Assembly: GCF_016464705.1 (NCBI RefSeq)
Contig: NZ_JAEHOB010000008.1
Location: forward strand, 124,001-188,000
DNA: 64,000 nucleotides
Reading direction: 5' to 3'
Source: Qaidamihabitans albus
GTDB taxonomy: Bacteria > Actinomycetota > Actinomycetes > Mycobacteriales > Pseudonocardiaceae
Shown one piece after another: positions 7,560-16,364 of this stretch. How positions within the stretch are numbered: the stretch's first letter is position 1; the number at the start of each line of letters is the position of its first letter. A program made the position numbers and the translations under genes. The notes beneath the pieces are model-generated. The model was not told where the DNA came from, did no database searches, and saw only the letters and a program-made list of their open reading frames with translations.

Positions 7560-8771
7560 ATGCGAAAGACCCGACGCCCCATATCCCTGATCGCGGCCGC
7601 ACTGGCCGGGGCGCTGCTCGCCTCGTGCGGCGCGCCGGACACGGGCGATCCCGCCGACTCGTCCGGGCCGGTGCCGGAGAAACCGGAGAACCCGGTCACG
7701 CTCAACATCCTCGACGTCGCCGGCAACCTCCAGCTCACCCAGGGCATGATCGACGAGTTCGTGGAGCAGAACCCCGACGTCATCGAGCGAGTGACCTACA
7801 GCAAGGCGCCCGCGCCCGACCTGATCGGCAAGATCAAGTCGCAGCAGGGTGCGGGCCGGGTGGACATCGGACTCGTGCTGACCGGTGTGGACGGTCTCGC
7901 CGCCGGGCTCGAGCAGGGCCTGTGGGAGCAGCTGCTGCCCAAGCACGCCGACCGGCTGCCCGGCATGAACGACTACCTGGAGCCCGCCGCGCAGATGCAG
8001 GAGCTCGCCGACGACCACGGCGTGACCGTGACCTACTACCCGTCGGGGCCGCTCATCGAGTACATGCCCTCGCGCGTGCCGAACCCGCCGAAGAACGCGC
8101 AGGAACTCCTCGACTACGCCGAGGCGAACCCCGGCAAGGTCGAGTACGCGCGGCCCTCGAACTCCGGCCCCGGCAGGACGTTCCTGATGGGACTTCCCTA
8201 CATCCTCGGCGACAGTGATCCCAAGGACCCGGAGAACGGCTGGGACAAGACCTGGGATTACCTCGGTGAGCTCGACAAGCACATCAACCGTTACCCGTCG
8301 GGCACCACGCAGACGATGACGGACCTGGCCAACGGAACCGCCGACATCATCGTCACGACGACCGGCTGGGACATCAACCCGCGGGCGCTCGGCACCGTTC
8401 CCGCGGAGGCCCAGGTCGGCGCGCTCGACGGCTTCCACTGGGTGACCGATGCGCACTACGCGGTGGTGCCCAAGGGCGCGACCGCGGACCAGCAGGCCGC
8501 CGTGCTCCAGCTGATCCAGTTCATGCTCACCAAGGAGCAGCAGGCCAAGGCCTACGACGAGGGCTACTTCTACCCGGGCCCCGCCATCAAGGACGTCGAG
8601 CTGTCCATGGCACCGCAGTCCAGCCAGGACGTCATCAACCAGTTCGGCCGCGACTCCTACGACTCGCTGATCGCCGACAACCCCAAGGAGACCCCGATCG
8701 ACGCCAAGGCCATGGTCGCGGCCTTCGACCGCTGGGACCGGGAGATCGGCGGGGGAAAGGTGGATGAGTGA
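7560..8771 (+). CDS. Lipoprotein solute-binding protein (iron/polyamine-type ABC importer)
   Basis: A 403-residue extracellular binding lipoprotein. The signal peptide ends in the lipobox LLASC with the lipidated Cys at residue 23, followed by an acidic/proline linker. The mature region resembles SBP_bac_6-type proteins of Fe3+/spermidine/putrescine importers. AGAAGGGA just upstream is the ribosome site. It heads an ATPase and two permeases joined by 4-nt overlaps, followed by three hexuronate catabolic genes, so the predicted ligand is glucuronate, galacturonate or an aldobiouronic acid. That prediction rests only on context; the family is better known for cations and amines. Confidence 0.85.
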   Translation: MRKTRRPISLIAAALAGALLASCGAPDTGDPADSSGPVPEKPENPVTLNILDVAGNLQLTQGMIDEFVEQNPDVIERVTYSKAPAPDLIGKIKSQQGAGRVDIGLVLTGVDGLAAGLEQGLWEQLLPKHADRLPGMNDYLEPAAQMQELADDHGVTVTYYPSGPLIEYMPSRVPNPPKNAQELLDYAEANPGKVEYARPSNSGPGRTFLMGLPYILGDSDPKDPENGWDKTWDYLGELDKHINRYPSGTTQTMTDLANGTADIIVTTTGWDINPRALGTVPAEAQVGALDGFHWVTDAHYAVVPKGATADQQAAVLQLIQFMLTKEQQAKAYDEGYFYPGPAIKDVELSMAPQSSQDVINQFGRDSYDSLIADNPKETPIDAKAMVAAFDRWDREIGGGKVDE

Positions 8772-9919
8772 AGGGACAGGACCAGTTCGCGACGCTGACC
8801 CTGCGCGGCGTCGGGCGCAGGTTCGGCGCGACCGATGCGCTCAAGAACCTCGACCTGGAGATCGGCAAGGGTGAGTTCATCGCGCTGCTCGGGCCGTCGG
8901 GCTGTGGCAAGTCCACTGCGCTGAACTGTCTGGCCGGGCTGCTGCCGCTCACCGCGGGCAGCATCTGGCTGGACGACACGCGGGTCGACGTGCTGCCGCC
9001 CGAGCGGCGGGGCTTCGGCATGGTGTTCCAGAACTACGCGCTGTTCCCGCACATGTCGGTACGCCGCAACGTCGCCTTCGGACTCCGGATGCGCCGGCTG
9101 GCGAAGAGCGAGGTCACGCGCCGCACCGAGGAGGCCATTCAGCTCGTGCAGCTGCAGGAGCACGCGGACAAGCTGCCCGGCCAGCTCTCGGGCGGCCAGC
9201 AGCAGCGCGTCGCGATCGCGCGGGCGGTGGTCCTGGAACCCTCGCTGGTGCTGATGGACGAGCCGCTGTCCAATCTGGACGCCAAGCTGCGGCTGGAGAT
9301 GCGCACCGAGATCCGCAGGCTGCACCAGAGCCTCGGGCTGACCACGGTCTACGTGACGCACGACCAGGAGGAGGCGCTGTCGCTCGCCGACCGGCTCGTC
9401 GTGCTGCGCGCGGGCGAGGTCCAGCAGATCGGTACGCCCGAGGACCTGCACAACCGGCCCGCGAACTGGCATGTCGCCGACTTCATGGGCTACCGCAACC
9501 TCCTGCGACTCACGGCCGGGGACAAGGTGGGCGACGGCGTGCGCGTCGAGGGCAGCGGCCTGAGCCTGGTCGCCACCGCGGTCGGTGGCGTGCCTCCGGG
9601 CACCCCGGTACTGACCGCGGTCCGTCCCGAGGACCTGGTGGTCACCGGCGGTACGGGCGCGGCGGCACCGAACCGGATCGGCGCGACGGTGGAGGTGGTG
9701 GAGTACCAGGGCCGGGAGCTGGCCGTGGAGGCGCGGACCGCGGACGGCGTGCTGCTGCACGTACGCAGCGAGCAGCGGCTGGCACCGGGGGACGAGGTGA
9801 CGCTCGACGTCGCCGTCGACCGGTTGCTCGCCTTCCCCGAGGACGACGGCGACGTCGCGGAAGAGGCTTCCACGCTCGACGGCGTGCCCGCGATGTCCGG
9901 GCGGGAGTCGGCGGGATGA
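8768..9919 (+). CDS. ABC importer ATPase (PotA-like)
   Basis: A 383-residue ATPase beginning at a GTG that overlaps the preceding stop (GTGA). The nucleotide-binding domain has Walker [10 protein letters not shown], the signature [14 protein letters not shown], Walker [13 protein letters not shown] and the switch histidine in [17 protein letters not shown]-terminal TOBE-like region (about residues 240-360) includes [11 protein letters not shown], typical of importers of the PotA/FbpC/MalK type. It energises the two following permeases at the cytoplasmic face. Confidence 0.93.
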   Translation: MKGQDQFATLTLRGVGRRFGATDALKNLDLEIGKGEFIALLGPSGCGKSTALNCLAGLLPLTAGSIWLDDTRVDVLPPERRGFGMVFQNYALFPHMSVRRNVAFGLRMRRLAKSEVTRRTEEAIQLVQLQEHADKLPGQLSGGQQQRVAIARAVVLEPSLVLMDEPLSNLDAKLRLEMRTEIRRLHQSLGLTTVYVTHDQEEALSLADRLVVLRAGEVQQIGTPEDLHNRPANWHVADFMGYRNLLRLTAGDKVGDGVRVEGSGLSLVATAVGGVPPGTPVLTAVRPEDLVVTGGTGAAAPNRIGATVEVVEYQGRELAVEARTADGVLLHVRSEQRLAPGDEVTLDVAVDRLLAFPEDDGDVAEEASTLDGVPAMSGRESAG

Positions 9920-10851
9920 CCGGCGCACCGGTTGCCTCCCGGCCGGAGGCGGCTCCACCGCCGCCCCGGCAAGAAGACCCAGGGCTGCGGCATCGCCTCG
10001 CCGAGCGCGGCATCGACCGCAACCTGCTGCTGATCCTGCCTGCGATCGTGTTCATCGTGGGGCTGTTCATCTACCCGTTCCTCTACGGGCTGGGGCTGTC
10101 GTTCCAGCCGAAGGAGGGCGGCGGCCCCTTCGCCGACTACGAGCGCTTCTTCACCGACCCCTACCAGCGGAACACGATCTGGAAGACGCTCGGCCTCGCG
10201 ATCCCGGCCGCCCTGCTCAACGTGCTGGCCTCGGTGCCGATCGCCTATCGCATGCGCGGCCGGTTCCGGGGCAAGCGGCTGCTCACGATCGTGCTCGTCG
10301 TGCCGATCACGCTCGGCACGGTGCTCACGGCCGAGGGCCTGCTGAACTTCCTCGGGCCCGCGGGCTGGTTCAACCGCACCCTGCTGGAGATCGGACTGGT
10401 CGATGAGCCGATCCGCCTCATCAACAACTACTGGGGCGTGTTCTTCTCGCTGATCATCACCGGGTTCCCGTTCGCGTTCCTGCTGATCTCGTCGTACCTG
10501 TCCGGCATCGACCCCTCGCTCGAACGCGCGGCGGCCACGATGGGCGCGGGCTGGTGGGACCGCTTCCGGCACATCACGCTGCCGCTGCTGACGCCCGGGC
10601 TCGCCACCACGTTCTGCCTGACGTTCGTGCTGGCGTTCAGCGTGTTCCCCTCGGCGATCCTGGTCGGCGAGCCGGCGGGGGAGACAAGGGTGATCTCGAT
10701 CGCCGCCTACCAGGCCGCCTACGAGCAGTACGACTACCCGATGGCCTCGACCATCGCGATGGTCATGGGCGCGGTGGAGCTGATCGTGATCGCCGCGGTC
10801 CTCGTGTGGCGCTCGCGCTTCTACACGGGCACGACGGGAGGTAAGGGATGA
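9916..10851 (+). CDS. ABC importer permease, first subunit
   Basis: A 311-residue membrane protein starting with a 4-nt overlap (ATGA) on the ATPase gene. A cytoplasmic N-terminal tail rich in Pro precedes about six membrane helices; the coupling EAA-type loop is visible as [27 protein letters not shown]. It is a PotB/HisM-type binding-protein-dependent permease and forms a heterodimer with the next gene product. Confidence 0.9.
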   Translation: MTGAPVASRPEAAPPPPRQEDPGLRHRLAERGIDRNLLLILPAIVFIVGLFIYPFLYGLGLSFQPKEGGGPFADYERFFTDPYQRNTIWKTLGLAIPAALLNVLASVPIAYRMRGRFRGKRLLTIVLVVPITLGTVLTAEGLLNFLGPAGWFNRTLLEIGLVDEPIRLINNYWGVFFSLIITGFPFAFLLISSYLSGIDPSLERAAATMGAGWWDRFRHITLPLLTPGLATTFCLTFVLAFSVFPSAILVGEPAGETRVISIAAYQAAYEQYDYPMASTIAMVMGAVELIVIAAVLVWRSRFYTGTTGGKG

Positions 10852-11711
10852 CCCTCGGACTCGCAGGCGGCACGCGGTCGCGGCGCAGGATCGTCGCCAG
10901 TCCCGGCGCCTGGCTCGTGTGGGGCGCGGTGGCGTTCTTCCTGCTCAGCTTGCTGGGTGTGGTCGGATCGGTACTGGTCAACTCGTTCGGCACCAGGTGG
11001 TTCGGCGGCTGGTTTCCCGAAGGCGCCACCACCCGGTGGTACACCGAGGCGTGGAGCGACTTCGGGATCACCGAGCTGATCTTCGTGACGGTCGAGGTGT
11101 CGGCCGCGGTGGTGGCGCTGTCGCTGCTGATCGGCGTGCCCGCCGCCTACACGCTGGCTCGGCGCGACTTTCCCGGCAAGCGCTTGGTGTACCTCTCGTT
11201 CCTGCTGCCGATCCTGATGCCGCCCATCACCTACGGCATTCCACTCGCGACAGTGCTCTACAAGTTCGGCTTCGCGGGCAACCTGTCCGGGGTGATCCTG
11301 GCCAACCTCGTGCCCGCGGTGCCGTTCGTGATCCTCACCATGACGCCGTTCATCGAGCAGATCGACCCGGCGATCGAACGCGCGGCCCGCATGTGCGGTG
11401 CCGGGCTGCGGTCGGTGTTCCTGCGGATCCTGGCGCCTCTGCTGGTCCCGGGCATCCTGGCCGCGGGCATTCTCGTGCTCGTGCGCACGGTCGGCATGTT
11501 CGAGCTGACGTTCCTCACCGCGGGTCCCGACTCGCAGACGCTGATCGTGGCGCTGTTCTACTCGATGTCCTCGGCCGGGATCCGTGCGCAGCAGTCGGTG
11601 GACGCGATGGCCGTGGTCTACATGGCGATGATGCTGACGCTGCTGGTGCTCGCACTGCGCTTCGTGAACCCGACGCAGCTGGTGGCACGGGTCAAGGAGG
11701 AGCCGGAATGA
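10848..11711 (+). CDS. ABC importer permease, second subunit
   Basis: A 287-residue membrane protein that overlaps the first permease by 4 nt. It has about six helices and the coupling loop [27 protein letters not shown]. It is the PotC-like partner. The stop overlaps the start of the manD gene, so transporter and catabolic genes are one translationally coupled operon. Confidence 0.9.
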   Translation: MTLGLAGGTRSRRRIVASPGAWLVWGAVAFFLLSLLGVVGSVLVNSFGTRWFGGWFPEGATTRWYTEAWSDFGITELIFVTVEVSAAVVALSLLIGVPAAYTLARRDFPGKRLVYLSFLLPILMPPITYGIPLATVLYKFGFAGNLSGVILANLVPAVPFVILTMTPFIEQIDPAIERAARMCGAGLRSVFLRILAPLLVPGILAAGILVLVRTVGMFELTFLTAGPDSQTLIVALFYSMSSAGIRAQQSVDAMAVVYMAMMLTLLVLALRFVNPTQLVARVKEEPE

Positions 11712-12916
11712 AGATCACCGACGCGAAGGTCATCGTCACCTGCCCCGGCCGCAACTTCGTCACGCTGAAGCTGAGCACCGACGAGGGCGTCACCGGGGTC
11801 GGTGACGCGACCCTCAACGGCAGGGAGCTCGCCGTCGCCGCGTACCTGCGCGAGCACGTGCTGCCGCTGCTGATCGGCCGCGACGCGCACCGCATCGAGG
11901 ACACCTGGCAGTACCTGTTCCAGGGTGCCTACTGGCGGCGCGGCCCGGTGACGATGACCGCCATCGCGGCCGTGGACACGGCGCTGTGGGACATCAAGGG
12001 CAAGGCGGCCGGGCTGCCGGTGTACCAGCTGCTCGGCGGGCGCAGCCGCGAGGGCGTGACCGTCTACGGGCACGCCAACGGGGAGACCGTCGAGGAGATG
12101 CTCGGTGAGGTGGAGCGGTTCGTCGACCTGGGTTACCGCGCGGTGCGCCTGCAGTGCGGGGTGCCCGGCCTCGCCTCGACCTACGGCGTGAGCGGCGACA
12201 AGATGTTCTACGAGCCCGCCGACGCCGCGATACCGACCGAGAACGAGTGGTCGACGGCGGCGTACCTCGACTTCGCGCCCACGCTGTTCCGCCGGGCACG
12301 CGAGGAGTTCGGGCCGGGCCTGGCGCTGTTGCACGACGTGCACCACCGGCTGACGCCGATCGAGGCGGCGCGGCTCGGCCGCAGCCTCGAACCGTACGGC
12401 CTGTTCTGGCTGGAGGATCCCGTTCCGGCGGATCTCCAGGAGGGCTTCCGGCTCATCCGGAACCACACCACCACGCCGATCGCGGTCGGCGAGGTGATCA
12501 ACAACATCTGGGACTGCGCCGGGCTGATCCGCGAGCAGCTAATCGACTTCATCCGGTGCAGCGTCGTGCACGCGGGCGGGATCACGCAACTGCGGCGGAT
12601 CTTCGATCTCGCCGCGCTGCACCACGTCCGCAGCGGCTCGCACGGCGCGACCGACCTGTCGCCGGTGTGCCTGGCGGCGGCACTGCACGTGGACGTGAGC
12701 ATCCCGAACTTCGGGTTGCAGGAGTACATGCGGCACACCGACGCCACCGACGAGGTGTTCCCGCACGGGTACCACTTCGCCGACGGGTACCTGCACCCGA
12801 GCGAGGAGCCAGGTCTCGGCGTCGACATCGACGAGGACGCCGCCGCCCGGTATCCGTACCGGCCCGCCTCGCTGCCGGTGAACCGGCTGGAGGACGGCAC
12901 GATGCATCCGTGGTGA
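11708..12916 (+). CDS. manD: D-mannonate dehydratase (enolase superfamily, ManD/RspA type)
   Basis: A 402-residue enolase-superfamily enzyme. The ATG at 11708 follows GGAG and overlaps the permease stop. The N-terminal capping domain ([22 protein letters not shown]) is followed by the barrel, with DVHHR (metal Asp plus catalytic His), WLEDP (metal Glu) and AVGEV (metal Glu), the ManD pattern, and a C-terminal [11 protein letters not shown]. It dehydrates D-mannonate to 2-keto-3-deoxygluconate. RspA-type paralogues with weak or other activity exist, but the uxaC-uxuB-kdgK neighbourhood supports genuine mannonate dehydratase activity in place of UxuA. Confidence 0.9.
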   Translation: MKITDAKVIVTCPGRNFVTLKLSTDEGVTGVGDATLNGRELAVAAYLREHVLPLLIGRDAHRIEDTWQYLFQGAYWRRGPVTMTAIAAVDTALWDIKGKAAGLPVYQLLGGRSREGVTVYGHANGETVEEMLGEVERFVDLGYRAVRLQCGVPGLASTYGVSGDKMFYEPADAAIPTENEWSTAAYLDFAPTLFRRAREEFGPGLALLHDVHHRLTPIEAARLGRSLEPYGLFWLEDPVPADLQEGFRLIRNHTTTPIAVGEVINNIWDCAGLIREQLIDFIRCSVVHAGGITQLRRIFDLAALHHVRSGSHGATDLSPVCLAAALHVDVSIPNFGLQEYMRHTDATDEVFPHGYHFADGYLHPSEEPGLGVDIDEDAAARYPYRPASLPVNRLEDGTMHPW

Positions 12917-12941
12917 GCGCTGTGAGCCGGAAGGAGTAACA

Positions 12942-13886
12942 GTGTCCGAACTGGACGTACTGGTCATCGGGGAGCCGCTTGTCGAGCTGTCGTCGCCGCT
13001 GCCGCTGCGCAACGAGGCGCAGCTGCGGCTCGGCTTCTCCGGGGACGCGCTCAACGCGGCGGCCGCGGCCGCCGCCGCGGGCGCCCGCACCGCACTGCTG
13101 GCGCGCATCCCGGCCGACGAGCTGGGCGACGCGATGGTCGCCCGGATCGCCGAGCTGGGCATCGACACGAGCGCGCTGATCCGCGTGGCCGGCCAGCACG
13201 GCGTCTACCTGACCCACATCGACCCGGCAGGCGAGCGCCAGTTCGCCTACGCCCGCGCCGGCAGTGCCGGTTCCGCGCTGGCACCCGCCGACGTCGCCGA
13301 GGAGCTGATCGCCGCGACGTCGGTGGTGGTGTCGAGCGGGGTGACCGGTGCCATCTCGGCCACCGCGGCCGCCGCCGTCGAGCGGGCGGGCCGGCTGGCA
13401 CGGCGGTTCGTCTACGACCCGAACTTCCGGCCACGGCTGACCGACGCCGCGAGCGCGGCCGCCGCGCTGAGCCGGCTTGCGCCGCTGGCGGAGCTGGTCA
13501 CGCCGTCGTGGCCGGGCGAAGCACGGCAGCTGCTCGGGCTCGGCCCCGAGTCGTCACCGCGCGAGGCCGCCACCGCGGTGCTGGGCCTCGGCGCGTCCGC
13601 CGTGGCCCTCACCTGCGGGCCGGACGGCGTGGTGCTCGGCATGCGGGAGTCGGTGGAGGAGCTGCCGGCGACCCCGCCACCGGACGTGGTCGACCAGACC
13701 GGCGCGGGCGACGTGTTCACCGGTACCGTTGCCGCGCGCCTCGCGCTCGGCGAGGAACTGCGGGCCGCGGCACGGATCGCCGTCGCCGCGGCCGCGCTCT
13801 CCGTGCAGGGGCAGGGCGGAACGGGATACCTGCCGTCGCTGGCCGAGTCACGCTCGGCAGCTCGCGTGGAAGAGGCGACCCGATGA
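12942..13886 (+). CDS. kdgK: PfkB-family sugar kinase, probable 2-keto-3-deoxygluconate kinase
   Basis: A 314-residue ribokinase-fold kinase. It has the PfkB N-terminal glycine region (LRLGFSGDALNAAAAAAAAG) and the C-terminal catalytic signature DQTGAGDVFTGTVAARLALG containing the base Asp. Located between manD and uxuB, it most likely phosphorylates 2-keto-3-deoxygluconate to the 6-phosphate. No aldolase for that product is in the window, so it must be encoded elsewhere. The specificity is assigned from context; the fold is clear. Confidence 0.85.
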   Translation: MSELDVLVIGEPLVELSSPLPLRNEAQLRLGFSGDALNAAAAAAAAGARTALLARIPADELGDAMVARIAELGIDTSALIRVAGQHGVYLTHIDPAGERQFAYARAGSAGSALAPADVAEELIAATSVVVSSGVTGAISATAAAAVERAGRLARRFVYDPNFRPRLTDAASAAAALSRLAPLAELVTPSWPGEARQLLGLGPESSPREAATAVLGLGASAVALTCGPDGVVLGMRESVEELPATPPPDVVDQTGAGDVFTGTVAARLALGEELRAAARIAVAAAALSVQGQGGTGYLPSLAESRSAARVEEATR

Positions 13887-15313
13887 CTCACGACGCCGTA
13901 CCGCGGCTGTCCGAGGCCACGGTCTCCGCGGCGCCGCGTCCGTCGGCCGTCGGCATCCTCCACCTCGGGCTCGGCGCCTTCCACCGGGCGCACCAGGCGG
14001 TGTTCACCGAGGACGCCGGTTCCGGCGACTGGGGCATCTGCGGAGTCACCCAGCGCACGGCGACGGTGGTGGAGCAGCTGCGGCCGCAGGACTGCCTGTT
14101 CACCGTGCTGGAACGGGACCGCGACTTGGCCGGCTGCCGGGTGATCGGCTCCGTGCGGGAGGTCCTGTTCGCGGCCGGGGAGGCCGAGCGGCTGCGGGAC
14201 CGGTTCGCCGACGAGCGCGTGCGGATCGTATCGCTCACGGTGACGGAGAAGGGGTACCGGCGCGCAGGCTCGGGGCGGCTGGACCTCACGGACCCGCTGG
14301 TGCGGCAGGACCTCGCCGGGGAGAGCGCGCCACGTACCGTCGTGGGGCAACTGGTGCGCGGGCTGCAGGCCCGGCGCGCCTCCTCCGCCGCGCCGGTGAC
14401 CGTGCTCTGCTGCGACAACCTGACCGGCAACGGCGAGGTCGTGCGCGGCCTCGTTGCCGACTTCTGCGCGGCGCTGCCGTCGGCCGAGGGCGACCAGCTC
14501 GCCGGATGGATCGAGGAGCAGGTGCGCTTCCCCGGCACGATGGTCGACCGGATCGTCCCGGCGACCACGGCGGCGGACGTGGCCGAGGTACGGGCCCGGC
14601 TCGGCGTGCGGGACGAGGCGGTGGTGGTCGCCGAACCGTTCCGCCAGTGGGTGATCGAGGACGACTTCGCCGCGGGGCGCCCCGCCTGGGAGAAGGCGGG
14701 CGCGCAGTTCACCACCGACGTGGCGCCGTACGAGGCGATGAAGCTGCGGCTGCTGAACGGCACGCACTCCCTGCTGGCCTACCTCGGCGCGCTCGCCGGG
14801 CACGACACGATCGCCGGAGCCGTCGCCGACCCGGCGATCGCGGAGGCCGCGGCGGGACTGCAGGAGCAGGACGTGCTGCCGACGCTGACCGTCCCCGCCG
14901 GGGTCGACGCGACCGCCTATGCCGCCGAGATCCTGGCGCGCTTCGCCAACCCGGCGCTGCGCCACCGGACCACGCAGGTGGCCATGGACGGTTCGCAGAA
15001 GTTGCCGCTGCGGCTGCTCGGCACCATCCGCGACCGGCTCGCGGCCGGAGCGACGCCGTACTGGGCGACGCGGGCGGTGGCTGCCTGGATGGTCTACGTC
15101 GCCGTGGGCCGCGACCGGCTCGGCCGCCCGTTGCCGCTGGACGATCCGCTCGCGGACCGGCTGCGGCAGGCCGCGGGCGGCGGACGCGAAGCGAGGTCCG
15201 TCGTGCACGGGCTGCTCGGCGTCGGCGAGGTGTTCGGCCACGACCTGCCGGAGTGCGCGGCCTTCCGCGAGCTGCTGGAGGAGTCGGTCGCCGAACTGCT
15301 GGACCGCTCGTGA
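13883..15313 (+). CDS. uxuB: D-mannonate oxidoreductase (fructuronate reductase)
   Basis: A 476-residue member of the long-chain mannitol dehydrogenase family, starting at ATG 13883 with a 4-nt overlap on kdgK. It has the Rossmann entry GILHLGLGAFHRAHQAVFTED, the central VTEKGYRR and CDNLTGNGEVVRG segments, and the catalytic-domain motif APYEAMKLRLLNGTHSLLAYLG with the family's Lys/Asn/His. It reduces D-fructuronate to D-mannonate with NADH. A mannitol or tagaturonate role is possible for the family but is less likely here. The operon ends after this gene with a palindrome. Confidence 0.9.
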   Translation: MTHDAVPRLSEATVSAAPRPSAVGILHLGLGAFHRAHQAVFTEDAGSGDWGICGVTQRTATVVEQLRPQDCLFTVLERDRDLAGCRVIGSVREVLFAAGEAERLRDRFADERVRIVSLTVTEKGYRRAGSGRLDLTDPLVRQDLAGESAPRTVVGQLVRGLQARRASSAAPVTVLCCDNLTGNGEVVRGLVADFCAALPSAEGDQLAGWIEEQVRFPGTMVDRIVPATTAADVAEVRARLGVRDEAVVVAEPFRQWVIEDDFAAGRPAWEKAGAQFTTDVAPYEAMKLRLLNGTHSLLAYLGALAGHDTIAGAVADPAIAEAAAGLQEQDVLPTLTVPAGVDATAYAAEILARFANPALRHRTTQVAMDGSQKLPLRLLGTIRDRLAAGATPYWATRAVAAWMVYVAVGRDRLGRPLPLDDPLADRLRQAAGGGREARSVVHGLLGVGEVFGHDLPECAAFRELLEESVAELLDRS

Positions 15314-15321
15314 GCACGCAG

Positions 15322-15420
15322 CCCCCGGCGGGCTGTGCCCCCAATGCGGCATCGGGTGCGCTGGACGCACCCGATGCCGCATTGGGGACGTGTGCCGGTC
15401 AGCGCGGGCCGAACCGGCGG
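15322..15420. repeat. About 100-bp direct repeat, copy 1
   Basis: Aligns with 16265-16364 at roughly 90% identity with one indel. Its core is the 22-bp-arm palindrome. Its right end contains GCGCGGGCCGAACCGGCGG, the same 19 bases that encode the C-terminus of the GH115 gene in copy 2, although no GH115 gene abuts this copy. Confidence 0.8.
15339..15387. repeat. Perfect 22-bp-arm palindrome, copy 1 (terminator-like)
   Basis: Arms 15339-15360 and 15366-15387 are perfect inverted repeats around the loop CTGGA; the left arm begins CCCCAATGCGGCATCGGG. It follows uxuB and is a likely transcript end or 3' stabiliser. There is no U tract. Confidence 0.85.
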
Positions 15421-15466
15421 TCCCCGGCGGCGGCGGGCGCATAAACGGTTTCCCGGGTGGCTCGGG

Positions 15467-16255
15467 ATGCGCCAGGATCTGCCCGTGTCCACCATGGGGA
15501 GCGGCTCGGAGTTGGTGCGCGGCCTGCAGGAGAGGGCAGCCAGTGCGCTTCCGGCCGAACACGTCGAGGAAGTCGAAGGATGGCGGCTGCGCCGTTCCCC
15601 CGGCTGTGCGTGGTGGACGGGAACCGTGCTGCCGCACGGCCCCGCCGGTCCGGATGAGCTGGCGTACCGGGTCGCCCGCGCGGAGAGATTCTATACCGGT
15701 CGAGGCGCGGCCGCGCGTTTCCAGATCAGCCCGGGTGCGTGTCCGGAAACCCTGGACACGGAACTGGCGGACCGGGGCTATCGCCGGCTGAGCTCGATGT
15801 CGTTGCAGGTGGCATCGACCGCGCGGGTGCTCGAGAAGGCGTATGTGGGCTCACTGCGGGTCCGGCTGGCCGACCGCCCGGATCGCGCGTGGTTCGACAC
15901 CTGGCACGCCGTGCACGGCCATGGCCGTGAGACTCGCGCCGAGTGGGATCTGCTCGGCCGGGTCCGGCTGCCGTGTGCCTACGCCTGCGCGATGATCGGC
16001 GACGATGTCGTCGCGGTGGGCCGCGCTGTCGCCGACACCGGCTGGGCCGGAGTGTTCGGCATGGCCACGCTTGCGCAGGCACGCGGGAAGGGCGCGGCCA
16101 GGGAAGTGCTCGCCGCGCTGGCCCGCTGGGCAGGCGCGAACGAAGTCGGCCGGATGTATCTGCAGGTAGAGTGCGCCAACGTCCCGGCTGTCCAGCTGTA
16201 TGAGCGGACAGGTTTCCGCGAGCTCTGCGCTTACCACTACCGCACCGCGGACTGA
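15467..16255 (+). CDS. GNAT-family N-acetyltransferase
   Basis: A protein of about 262 residues. ATG 15467 is chosen because the open frame upstream runs through the palindrome; GTG 15485 or ATG 15494 are possible alternatives. The C-terminal half is a GNAT domain, with VFGMATLAQARGKGAAREVLAAL (acetyl-CoA pyrophosphate loop) and QVECANVPAVQLYERTGFRELC. The N-terminal half resembles the degenerate first domain of double-GNAT proteins. The substrate is unknown. The gene is flanked by two near-identical direct repeats, which suggests it arrived as an insertion between uxuB and the GH115 gene. Confidence 0.82.
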   Translation: MRQDLPVSTMGSGSELVRGLQERAASALPAEHVEEVEGWRLRRSPGCAWWTGTVLPHGPAGPDELAYRVARAERFYTGRGAAARFQISPGACPETLDTELADRGYRRLSSMSLQVASTARVLEKAYVGSLRVRLADRPDRAWFDTWHAVHGHGRETRAEWDLLGRVRLPCAYACAMIGDDVVAVGRAVADTGWAGVFGMATLAQARGKGAAREVLAALARWAGANEVGRMYLQVECANVPAVQLYERTGFRELCAYHYRTAD

Positions 16256-16264
16256 GGGCGAACA

Positions 16265-16364
16265 GCCCCGGCAGGCGGTGTCCCCAATGCGGCATCGGGT
16301 GCGCTGGACGCACCCGATGCCGCATTGGGGACGTATGCCGCGCTAGCGCGGGCCGAACCGGCGG
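16265..16364. repeat. About 100-bp direct repeat, copy 2
   Basis: Second copy of the segment at 15322-15420. It includes the palindrome and the final codons of the GH115 gene (RRFGPR and stop). The two copies bracket the acetyltransferase gene. Confidence 0.8.
16281..16331. terminator. Bidirectional hairpin, palindrome copy 2
   Basis: A perfect 23-bp stem (16281-16303 with 16309-16331) around loop CTGGA, lying between the convergent acetyltransferase and GH115 genes. The stem plus T/A closing pair makes it a strong candidate bidirectional terminator, though without U tracts. Confidence 0.65.

Noticed and set aside
15335-15466. N-terminal extension of the acetyltransferase starting inside the palindrome
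   Set aside because: The translated palindrome gives a basic low-complexity peptide that also appears from the second copy on the other strand; not a protein segment.
15339-16331. The two perfect palindromes as a CRISPR-like array
   Set aside because: Only two copies, each itself a hairpin, separated by a real gene; no spacers or cas genes.
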